DNA from: Oegoconia quadripuncta
Lineage: Eukaryota; Arthropoda; Insecta; Lepidoptera; Autostichidae
Direction: 5' to 3'
NCBI GenBank assembly: GCA_949316235.1
Contig: OX438750.1
Span: 3,362,501-3,426,500 of the forward strand
Length of the DNA: 64,000 bases
Each line of letters begins with the position of its first letter. Within the stretch, counting starts at the first letter, position 1. The translations under genes and the position numbers were made by a program. This document shows positions 1 to 10,100 of the stretch, piece after piece. The notes below the pieces were generated by a model. That model saw nothing but the letters and a program-made list of their open reading frames with translations, made no database searches and was not told where the DNA came from.

Positions 1-2538
1 ATTGCGCGGCTTACTGTATTATGTGTATATAAACCCCCTTCTTCATCTTATGAATTATTTGAGAAAATCATGGATGAAATCCTGTGTAAAATTAGTAATT
101 CAAATAAATACATTGTAATTCGCGGAGATTTTAATATAAACATATTAGAAGATAGCATTCAAACCAGAAGACTTAAATCTTTCTTCAGTTGCTATAATCT
201 TGCTAATCTTTTTTCAGTGCCCACTAGAATAGCTTCTACATCAGCTACTTGCATTGATAACATTTTCTCGAATTTACAACCCAGTGATAAATCTATTTTA
301 AATAAATTAAGTTCAGATCACTGTGGTCAGTTAGCGATTTTTAACATAGCAATTAATAAAACGCTGAAAAGAGATATATCATACGTACCTGTAACTGAGT
401 CACTACTCGATCAATATAAGAGTAAAGTGACTGCGAAACTAGATTATCTACCGTACTGTGACGATCCTAATGTATTATATAAATCAGTATTTGACATTTT
501 AAAAACTGAATGTAATAAAGTTTTCTTAACAAAATCTGTCAAAATCAACAATTCCCTCGTTTTTAGTGATTGGGCGACGGTGGGAATTCATAAAAGTAGG
601 CAAAAGTTATATGAGCTTTATGATGAAAGGACATATAATAAGAGCGAAAGTTTTATTGAATATGTTAGGCAATACTCGAAAATATTCAAGCGAGCGTGTG
701 CCACTGCAAAAGCAAATTTTATAAATAATAAAATAAAGAACAGCGCGGACATAGTAAAGACAACTTGGAAAGTTATAAATAGCGAAACTGGTAAATTTAA
801 AACTCGTAACCCTGATACGCGATTAAAAATTAATGATCGAATTCTAACTTCACAATTAGAAGTTGCAGAAGCTTTTGAAAAATTCTTTACTAATATTCCA
901 ATATTAACTACAAAATCTCTGAATTCATGTCCCACACTCGCTGAATCGCTACTTAAACAAAATGTGGAGATTTGTGACTCCCATTTTAAATTTAATCATG
1001 TAAGTCCTATAGACATCATAAAAGCATTTCGATCTTTAGACAAGAAAAAAACTGCCGACCTTCATGGTTTATCAGTAAAAATTATTAGTGCCGTAATTGA
1101 TTGTGTTTCACCACACTTAGCTTATATCTTTAATAAATGTACTGATGATGGCATATTTCCTGATCTGATGAAGCACAGTAAAGTCATACCTTTATTTAAA
1201 GCCGGTAGTACATCAGACCCCTCTAATTTTAGACCTATTTCAATACTACCGACTCTCAGCAAAATCTATGAAAAAATTATATTAAATCAGATATCGACTT
1301 ATTTTTACAGTAACAATCTAATGTCATATAAACAATTCGGTTTTACTAGGGGCCGCTCGACAACCGATGCAGGTGTCGAGCTCTTACAATATATTTTTGA
1401 GGCTTGGGAAGATGCGCAGGATGCAATAGGAGTATTTTGCGACTTGTCCAAGGCCTTTGATTGCGTTCATCACGACACTTTAATCAGGAAATTACGTCAT
1501 TATGGTGTAACCGGCCGAGCTCTCGACCTTCTGAATTCTTATTTGAGTAACCGAGTTCAGAGGGTTGATATCAGTGGCAATACATCGTCAGGGTCGACAG
1601 TCTGTATGGGCGTCCCACAAGGCTCCATTCTCGGACCATTTTTGTTTTTGGTTTACATAAATGACTTGCCAAACCTTGTAAAGAATAAACATGAAATAGT
1701 ATTGTTTGCTGACGATACCTCTGTATTGTTTAAAGTAAATAGACTAAAATTAAATTATGACGACGTGAACAACGCTATTTCTCAAATAGTAGAATGGTTT
1801 ACGGCAAATAATTTGTTACTGAATGAAAAAAAAACTAAATGTGTTAAATTTGTACTGCCTAATGTCAGGGAGGTGCCCACAAATATAATGATAAAAAATG
1901 TCACTCTAGACCTTGTTGAGTCCACTGTATTTTTGGGCATTACTTTGGACGCCAAATTACAATGGGGTCCTCATATCCATAAATTGGCGAAGAAGCTCAG
2001 CTCTGCAGCGTATGCAGTCAAAAAAATTAGACAAATATCGGACGTAAATACTGCTAGATTAGTATATTTTAGTTATTTCCATAGCCTGATGTCTTACGGT
2101 ATCTTGCTGTGGGGAAATGCCGCGGATATAAATACAATCTTTGTTTTACAAAAACGAGCCGTTCGCGCAATTTATCAATTGAGACCTGCAGTGTCACTTA
2201 GAGATAGATTTAAAGAGTATAATATTCTAACCTTTTCGTCACAGTACATCTTTGAAAATCTAATATATGTAAAAAAAAATATAACATAATTTAGGAAAAA
2301 TAGTGATAAACATGATGTCAATACAAGAAATAAAGATAAACTTGCAGGTCACATAAGTCGCCTCCACAAAGTCAGTAATTCATTCAAAGGGTTATGTATA
2401 CGCTTTTTCAATAAAGTTCCTGTTGATATACAAAATCTTCCTTTCAATAAATTTAAAGATACTATAAAACAGAAACTTATTAAGAAAGCATATTATAAAA
2501 TATCAGATTATTTAGAAGATAAACAATCATGGACATAA
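1..2538 (+). pseudogene. Non-LTR retrotransposon ORF2 (endonuclease-reverse transcriptase), 5' cut by window edge, one in-frame stop
   Basis: The frame is open from base 1, so the upstream part of the element lies outside the window. It encodes the C-terminal part of an APE-type endonuclease (GDFN motif near base 127, SSDH near base 312) and a full reverse transcriptase: FRPISILP, KQFGFTRGRST, FCDLSKAFDCVHH, GVPQGSILGP and the catalytic FADD (near base 1710). A TAA at 2287-2289 interrupts the frame. A sister copy at 33,286-33,609 has TCA (Ser) at this position, and the frame continues afterwards for 83 codons to TAA at 2536-2538. The product would copy its own RNA into chromosomal nicks. The motif order and the RT C-terminal region resemble the CR1/Jockey group; I cannot fix the clade by eye. 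It lies in the presumed intron upstream of the first visible Brr2 exon. Confidence 0.9.
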
Positions 2539-2792
2539 CCAGCCCGTTCGCATAACCAGGCTATTTCACAATTAATAATCAAATATTATAACATAAAATA
2601 ATAATTAATAATTTTGTAATATAAAAACCTTTTTTTTAAAAAAGCGACCTCTCGAGTTTCTTGCTTGTTCTTCTCAGGGGAAAATTGCCTTTTGAACAAG
2701 CAGTAGCTTTAAAAATGTAAAATCTGACTATTTTAAGTGTACCCTGTGTACCTACAAAATAAAGCATTTTTTGATTTTGATTTTGATTTTGA
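1..2792 (+). mobile_element. CR1/Jockey-like LINE, 3' part with TTTTGA-repeat tail
   Basis: Contains the ORF above, a roughly 230-bp 3' UTR and a terminal simple repeat of TTTTGA units (2768-2792). The last 480 bp are almost identical to the copy at 47,728-48,206, so this family was active recently. Related 3' ends lie at 2868-3067, 30,403-30,795, 32,900-33,690 and 42,440-42,620. Confidence 0.9.
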
Positions 2793-2867
2793 CTCAATTC
2801 GGGAAAATTGTCTTAACATCTCAGCACCCCGTGAGCACCCCACGTCATAGAATGATTCGTTTTGTGC

Positions 2868-3067
2868 AATAGTCAGATTTTACATTTTTTAAGCTAATGG
2901 TTCTTTAAAAGGCCATTTTCCCCCGAGAACAACGAGCAAAAAATTGTAATTTAATATTCTGGCAAACGAACTGGTTATGTCCAGGGATGATTATCATCTA
3001 TATAGTCTCATATTTTATAGTATGCCTTCTTAATAAGTTTCTGTTTTATAGTATCTTTAAATTTATT
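2868..3067 (-). mobile_element. LINE 3'-UTR fragment, antisense
   Basis: This is the reverse complement of the same LINE family: an antisense C-terminal codon block (…TAGTATCTTTAAATTTATTG) and UTR, diverged from the copy directly upstream. The two form a head-on pair. Confidence 0.75.
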
Positions 3068-3325
3068 GACGACCGGTTGGTGTGTGTGTGTGTTGGTTGG
3101 TGTGATAGTGACCCTGTCAGCGAAACCAACGGTTGCGGGTTCGAATCCCGCGAGGGGTAAATGTTTGTGTGATGAATTCGAACATTTATTCCGGAGTCAT
3201 GGATGTTTATTATAAATATTTATGTATGTTTATACGTTATCTAGTATCCATGGTACAAGCTTTGCTTAGTTTGGGACTAGATGATTGGTGTAAGTGTCCG
3301 AAAAAAATATTTATTTATTGAAAGG
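3068..3325 (+). mobile_element. SINE family B (tRNA-headed), near full length
   Basis: A tRNA-like head carries a Pol III B box (GGTTCGAATCC at about 3137-3147). A body of about 180 bp follows (GATGTTTAT…CTAGTATCCATGG…TTTGCTTAGTTTGGGACTAG) with an ATTTATTTATT tail. The same unit recurs at 20,514 (-), 50,358 (+), 56,877 (-) and as fragments elsewhere. It is not a functional tRNA gene because the 5' arm cannot form an acceptor stem with the 3' side. Confidence 0.85.
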
Positions 3326-3356
3326 AAGATTGTATATGACATTCCGTATAAATGAT

Positions 3357-3480
3357 GCTGTTTTTACCCGACTGCCCAAGAAAGGAATGTAATGTTTTTC
3401 GGGTGTATGTATGTCCGTTCCTTTGGCAGATCGCAACGCCTAAACGGTTGGACCAATTTTGGACTGATACCGGACTTTCT
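3357..3480 (+). repeat. Fragment of a dispersed repeat (ACCCGACTGCCCAAG start)
   Basis: The start matches, in reverse complement, the ends of repeats near 25,010 and 52,590 (CTTGGGCAGTC). The rest is diverged. Class unknown. Confidence 0.4.
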
Positions 3481-3524
3481 AAAGTGGGAGACTGTGTCCA
3501 TCACTGAGCCTCCGACGCTCGGAA

Positions 3525-3652
3525 CAGATACACATACATATTTATATAAATATCAATGATGACTCGGAAATAAATGTTCGTATTCAACGCACAAGCATTT
3601 ACCCCTCGCGGGATTCGAACCAGCAACCGTCACTATCTACACCAATCGGCCG
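3525..3652 (-). mobile_element. SINE family B fragment, antisense
   Basis: Reverse complement of the SINE-B head and proximal body, including CCCCTCGCGGGATTCGAACC. It lacks the distal body and part of the head. Confidence 0.7.
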
Positions 3653-3660
3653 TGGAATTA

Positions 3661-3990
3661 ACCGCCTCCGTGGCTCAATGTAAACAGCATTGGGTTTACG
3701 ATTCGGAGGTCGCGGGTTCGATCTCCAGCGGGGTACTTGTTTAAGTACTCGGTTTGGTTGGTGGTAGGGCATTTGAAATGTCCGCCTGGCTAGCTACCAC
3801 CATCTTATCTAAATCTGCCGCCAAGCAGCAATGTTAATAGCATTATTGTGTTCCGGTTGTCAAAGATAAGATAGCCAGTCCCCCATATGTGTTGGGGTTT
3901 CCGGGTCAATACGCTTCCACCTTATACCTCATCTTCACTTAACATCAGGTGTGATTGAGGTCAAGTACAAACCCGTTGTGTTTAAAAAGA
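3661..3990 (+). mobile_element. SINE family A (tRNA-headed), full length
   Basis: The head starts ACCGCCTCCGTGGCTCAATG and has a B box (GGTTCGATCTC). The body contains GGTTGGTGGTAGGGCATTT, CTAGCTACCACCATCTTATC and AACATCAGGTGTGATTGAGG, and ends in an A-rich tail. This is the commonest repeat of the window, with about 20 copies in both orientations. Confidence 0.88.
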
Positions 3991-4105
3991 ATAATAATTT
4001 CAATTTCAATTTTTTATTTGGGAAACTTACAGTACATTATAAAACACTATAATAAAGTAGATAGATCATAGACCAAATTGTTTCCACAAATACATGTTCC
4101 ACCAG

Positions 4106-7100
4106 GTGTTCAACGCTGTGTACAATTCTGATGACAACGTGTTCGTCGGAGCGCCCTCAGGGTCCGGGAAGTCTGTGATAGCGGAGCTGGCGCTGCTGAG
4201 GTTACTGTCCATCAACTCCAGCGGACGGGCTGTCTATCTTCTGCCGAAAGACGCGCTCGCCGACATGGTCTTCGCCGATTGGTACCACAAGTTTGGTACC
4301 AAGTTCAATCTGAAGGTATGTTAAGATGGTTTGTTCCGTCCAGTGGCTAAATTAAGAAGTCCTTTTAAATACAGAATAATTAGTGAACTATGGCCCATAC
4401 TCGTGGGATGTTTACGGGCTGATGATGACAGAATTTTAATTTTTTTAACCGCCTCCGTGTAAACAACATTGGGTTTACGATTCGGAGGTCGCGGGTTCGG
4501 TCCCCAGCGGGGTACATGTTTAAGTACTCGGTTTGGTTGGTGGTAGGGCATTTTAAATATCCGCCTGGCTAGCTACCACCATCTTATCTAAATCTGCCGC
4601 CAAACAGCAATGTTTTGAAGCTTTGCTGTGTTGCTGTTGTCAGAGATAAGTTGGCCAGTTCCCCAAATAAGATAGGGTTTCCGGGTCAGTACGCTTGCGA
4701 TCTCATCTTCACTTAACATTAGGTGTGATTGAGGACAAGTGCTAACCCGTTGTGCATAAAATAAAATGTTGCACTATAGCCCATACTCCCTCATTATACG
4801 AGGGAAGGCCAATATCCCTGCAGTGGGATGTTTATGGGCTGATGATGACAGAATAATTTAAAAAAAATCGCTGTAACCTGCACTCGAGAAGCCTAGATAG
4901 CTATGTTGGGATTAATTTTCCAGAATTCACGATTATACAAAGACGTAGCCGTTTATGTCAATAAATCAAAATCAAAAATGTTTTTATTTAGTAAGTTATA
5001 AGAATAACATTTGAAATCGTCATGACATACAGTTATCGCTCATTCACTAGTAATAATTTAAAATTCTCGAAAATAGCCGTAATTAAAGCTATTTAGGGTA
5101 TTATTTATAATTAGCTTTAAGGCTTTTCAGCTTAATGAGGGCGCTATTTGACCTCAATCAGACCAGATGTTAAGTGAAGATGAGGCCGAAGCAACTAACC
5201 AAACCGAGTTCTAAACATGTCGTAAACCATGTTTTGTTTACTTTGAGCCATGTAGGCGGACAATGTTTTGACTAACTTTCCGCTCGTCGACAATAATAAT
5301 AATAAAAGGTATTTATTCATCACAAAAAAGAAAAAAAACGAGCATACATAGAATCGAGAACCACAGTAATGTGATGAATGGGTAGAGACTCGGCTGTTGC
5401 TGATTTTCAGTCCCCCCTGCAGAGTAGTTGCTGCCACCAAAGACAGTATGGGCGACTTTCCAATGGCTAACGATTTTTTTAATATATTTTTGTTTTTAAG
5501 CTTAGGCGTGGCTCTGGACAACGTAGATGTTAAATTAAAATGTAAGAAATAAGAGGCCCCACCTGTTAGTTACATTACTTTATATCTTACTCGACCTCCA
5601 TTTTGGAAGTCGGTTCAAAAGTAGCCTATGTCCTTCTCCAGACCCTGAACTATCTTCTACCAAATTTTAACTTCTAAACGGCTTGACCTTGCTTGTCTAA
5701 TTGGGATTAGAACCCACAACAATTCCGTCCGCAATCATTATGTCAGTGTAAACCGTTTGTCTCCAGGTGGTGCAGCTGACCGGGGAGACGGCGACAGACC
5801 ACAAACTCCTCAACAAGGGACAAATCATCATCACCACGGCTGATAAATGGGACGTTCTTTCTAGAAGGTGAGAGTAGAAGGGGACGCATTAGCAAAAACA
5901 AGCAGTTATTTCCTAGGTCAACTTCTACAAAAAAAAAATGACCGAATAAATGTGTGTATGTCTAAGGAAATTTATTTTATTTATTTATTATTTTTATGTC
6001 TAGACAATTACTCTTATTTTGAATCATGAAATCATAATGTTGTAAAAGTGAGCTAAAATAAATCTAAATGTATACAAAGAGGAGCTGTCGATAGCGACTG
6101 TGCAGTGTGATTTCAATTGTGCAATGACGTCACGGAGGGCGTGGCCTATTCTGCCAGACGGCTGCCGGCGCTCACAGAGGTCACAAACTGTTCCCGCCCA
6201 CATTCTGCTCGATACTTACTATATCTTTTCACAAATCAATGTCATTACTCCGTCAAAGTGTTTATTTAGTCCGTTAATGTATTTATCTTTGTTATGTTTC
6301 TTATTGTTATACAATAAAGTTAAATATACAATATTGTTTGTTTGTTGAAAACAACCGGGACCGACTATTTAACGTGCCCTCGAAGCACAGAAAAACTCGT
6401 ATTAAAATGCTACCAGTGGTCACCCATCCAAGGACTGACCGCGCCAAACATTGCTTAACTTCGCTACTCGAGAATGATTAGCAAATGCGATTGCGCTGCG
6501 AGTGCTTCTCTACGACGAGTGTTTATCGAAGTATACTTTACTGAAGAAAATGGCAATACTCATGAATAAAGATTGAGGGGACCTCTGACGACTTATCTGC
6601 CCGGAACTAAAGCCCAGTTAACTTTCTCATCCAGATGGAAGGTGCGGAAGAGCGTCCAAAGCGTCTCCCTGTTCATAGTTGACGCGCTACAACTGCTGGG
6701 AGGAGAGGAGGGCCCGATCCTGGAGGTGGTCTGCTCCAGGATGCGGTATATATCTTCGCAGATTGGTGAGTTTGCCAAATATCATTAGAGAGATCCTAAT
6801 TTATTAGCACCGAATCATTTAACCGCCTCCGTGGCTCAATGTAAATAACATAGGACTCACGAATGGACGGTCCCGAGTTCGAGCCCCAGCGAGATACCTA
6901 CAAACACAAACTAAAATTAGTTGGATGTTGGATGCATTCAATAATAATAAAAAAAATTACATGTATTACCATGATTCCATGAAGTTTCATACACAATATC
7001 ACGACTTTATCCCAAATGGGGTGGCCATAGATATTCCAACAGCGCGTGGGTGTTCCAACTATTAAAAGCTTAAATCTTCGCGCGTGTCGCGTCGCGGGTT

Positions 7101-10100
7101 CGATCCCCAGCGGGGTACATGTTTTAAGTACACGGTTTGGTTGGTGGTAGGGCATTTTAAATGTCCGCCTGGCTAGCTACCACCATCTTATCTAAATCTG
7201 CCGCCAAGCAGCAATGTTAATAGCATTGTTGTGTTCCAGTTGTCAGAGATAAGATAGCCAGTCCCCCAAATAGGATGTGATTTCTGGGTCATTACGCTTC
7301 CACCTTCGCCCACTTCTTCACTTAACATCAGGTGTGATTGAGGTCCAGTACAAACCCGTTGTGCATAAAAAAAAACATAGGGTTTACCAATCGGCGGTCC
7401 CGAGTTCGAGCCACTGCGATATACCTACATGTTTAGTTATTTTAAAGGTCTTAGCATACGTGACGGGTAATTTCTCGGACGGAACGGAGACGGGACAGGT
7501 ATAGTTCCTAACGTGAAAGTGGTTTTAAAACATACGTACAGTGACGGTGTTCAACGATAGTCGTGCTAGTGCTGCAACCATATTTCGGCACAAAATGTTC
7601 GATTTTACTTTTGAAGAACTAGCAATGGTTGCCGTAGCATTAGATGAAGAAGATGCCATAACGATGTTTTTTCTATTGCCGTCCCGTTCCGCCCGTGTTT
7701 CTCGCCACGTGTATTTTATTGCTATGTTTTTAAATGCAACGATGTCAAAAAATCGTCCCGTTCCGTCCGGCACGAGAATAAACACGTCACGTATGCTAAG
7801 ACCTTAAATGCCCGCCGGATTAGCTATCACCATCTTACGTAAGTCTGCCGCCAAACAGCAATGTTAATAGCATTGTTGTGTTCCGGTTGTCAGAGATAAG
7901 ATAGCCAGTCCCCCAAATAGGATATGGTTTCCGGGTCAGTACGCTTCCACCTTCGTTCACTTCTTCACTTAACATCAGGTGTGATTGTGATCAAGGCTAA
8001 CCCGTCGTGCATAAAAAAATAAACCAATTTTGGATCGAATTGGACTATAATTCCTTGGGGATAGTTGTTTGTAATTAATGAGAATTACACGAATTCCAAT
8101 TCAGCCTTTACATCGCCGTATAAAATAAAAATGAAATAATAATGTTTGTATCGCCCAGGCCGTCAGATCCGCATGGTGGCACTCTCGCTGCCCCTCGCCG
8201 ACGCTCGCGATGTCTCCCAATGGCTCGGCTGCAACGCCAACGCCTCCTTCAACTTCCATCCCAGCGTGAGGCCGCTGCCCCTAGAGCTACATATACAGGT
8301 GAATATCAACCACGGACCATATGTAATTTTTATTTTAAACCAATTATTATTTGTGTGCCATTGTTTTTAATTATTTTTATGTCTAGACAATCACTTTTAT
8401 TTTGAATCATGAATATTATAATGTAGTATATTATATTGTAAAAGTGAGCTAAAATAAATCTAAATCTATACAAAGAGGACCTGACACAGCGACTGTGCAG
8501 TGTGATTTGAATTGTGCAATGACGTCACTAAGGGTGTGGCCTATTCTACCAGTCGGTTGCTGTCGCTCTGCTCACTTTTTGCTAGATACTTACTATTTTC
8601 TTTTATAAATGCAGAAATAATCAAAATCGCTCTGATCTGCCCTCGAGAAGGCTAAAAGCTAATTGAAGTAAGATCCAAATATTTTCCAGAATTCACTATT
8701 ATAAAAAAATGGCCGTTTTATCAATAATTTGAAGTTCTCGAAAATTACCGTAAGTAAAGCTATTTAGGTATTATTTATACTTAGCTTTAAAGTTTTTCGA
8801 GTGCAGGTCAGAGCAATATTTTTAATTTATGCTGTATTTAAAAAAAAAATCCAATGAAGCCCTTATTCGATATTTTTTTTTTAATACTGGACGGACTCTT
8901 AAAATAACTATTTATATTTTCTTTAATGCACAAGATCTACAAACAGAATACAGTCAGCAAAAATGTGCAAAGGTGCGTTTATCTCTAAATAGTCAGTTCA
9001 ACCCTGAACCCCCTGAACCTGACATGCTACTCTTCTATCAAACCTGACATCTGACAATTTCTCCCGTTAGATGCAAAATGTTAATGTCGAGTCATATAAT
9101 TATTAACAAAGAAAAAAAACGTTAAACATGACTGTTTTCATAAAACCAGTTTTTTATTGTGTTAGGGTTCCGTCAAATACTTTATTTCCGAAAGAGGTCG
9201 CCAAAAAAGTTTGAGAACCGCTGCTCTAAAAGTTAACACAAGTACATCCTTCTTATAAGATCAATTCTGACCCAACGACCTTCCCCAGGGCTTCAACATA
9301 TCACACGCTGCGTCACGGTTGGCGGCCATGACGAAGCCTATCTACAACGCCGTGATACGTCACGCTGGCAGTAGACCCTGCGCAGTGTTCGTCCCCTCGC
9401 GTCGCCATTCCCGCCTGCTGGCGGCCGATCTGCTCGCTCTAGCCGCTGCTCAGGGCCGGCCCGCCAGGTTCCTCCACGCCAGGTCCGATCTGGTGCAGCC
9501 ATTCCTCAAGCGGGTGCAGGATAAGGTACGAAACTGTGCCTCGAGATACACAATCCTTCTAGGTTGTTTTCACAGTCACTCCCATCTTTTGGCGGCCGAT
9601 CTACTGGCTCTGGCCGCTACTCAGGGCCGACCCGCCAGGTTCCTCTACGCCAGGTCCGATCTGATGCAGCCATTCCTCAAACGGGTGCAGGATAAGGTAT
9701 GAAACTGTGCCTCGAGAGACACAATTCTTCTAGGTTGTCTTCACAGTCACTCCCATCTTTGGGCGGCCTCTGGTCGCTGCCCAGGGCCGGCCCGCCAGGT
9801 TCCTCCACGCCAGGTCCGATGTGGTACAGTCATTCCTCAAGCGGGTGCAGGACAATGTAACTACGCTTCGAGAGATACAATTCTCCTAGGTTATCTTTAC
9901 AGGCACTCCGCCTTTTAGCGGCCGATTTGCTGGCTCTGGCCGCTGCTCAAGGCCGGCCCGCCAGGTTCCTCCGCGGCAGGTGCGATCTGGTAGAGCCCTC
10001 AAGCGGGTGCAGGACCAGGTACGAAACTGTGCCTCGAGAGGCACAATTCTTCTAGGGTATCTACAGAGACACTCCGGCCGATCTGCTGGCGGTCGATCTG

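Larger units (their letters stand above)
4318..5142 (+). mobile_element. MITE family F, split by a SINE insertion
   Basis: The left end (TTAAGATGGTTTGTTCCGTC at 4320) begins 4 bp after the Brr2 exon donor. The body resumes at 4859 (CGCTGTAACCTGCACTCGAG). The two parts are separated by nested SINE sequence flanked by a direct repeat, ACAGAATAATT (4371-4381 and 4848-4858). The complete form is at 46,438-46,799, where the terminal inverted repeats pair. Confidence 0.6.

Noticed and set aside
618..935. Antisense open frame inside the LINE
   Set aside because: Shadow of the RT-element ORF on the other strand.
3068..3160. tRNA gene candidate at the SINE head (GGTTCGAATCC box)
   Set aside because: No complementary acceptor stem. 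The same head is always followed by the SINE body and poly-A/TTTATT tail, so it is a retroposon promoter, as are the similar heads at 12,509, 26,149, 50,358, 54,546.
4094..4324. Start of a small independent helicase at ATG 4094
   Set aside because: The frame begins inside the conserved [15 protein letters not shown] block preceded by an AG acceptor and ends at a donor, so it is an internal Brr2 exon.
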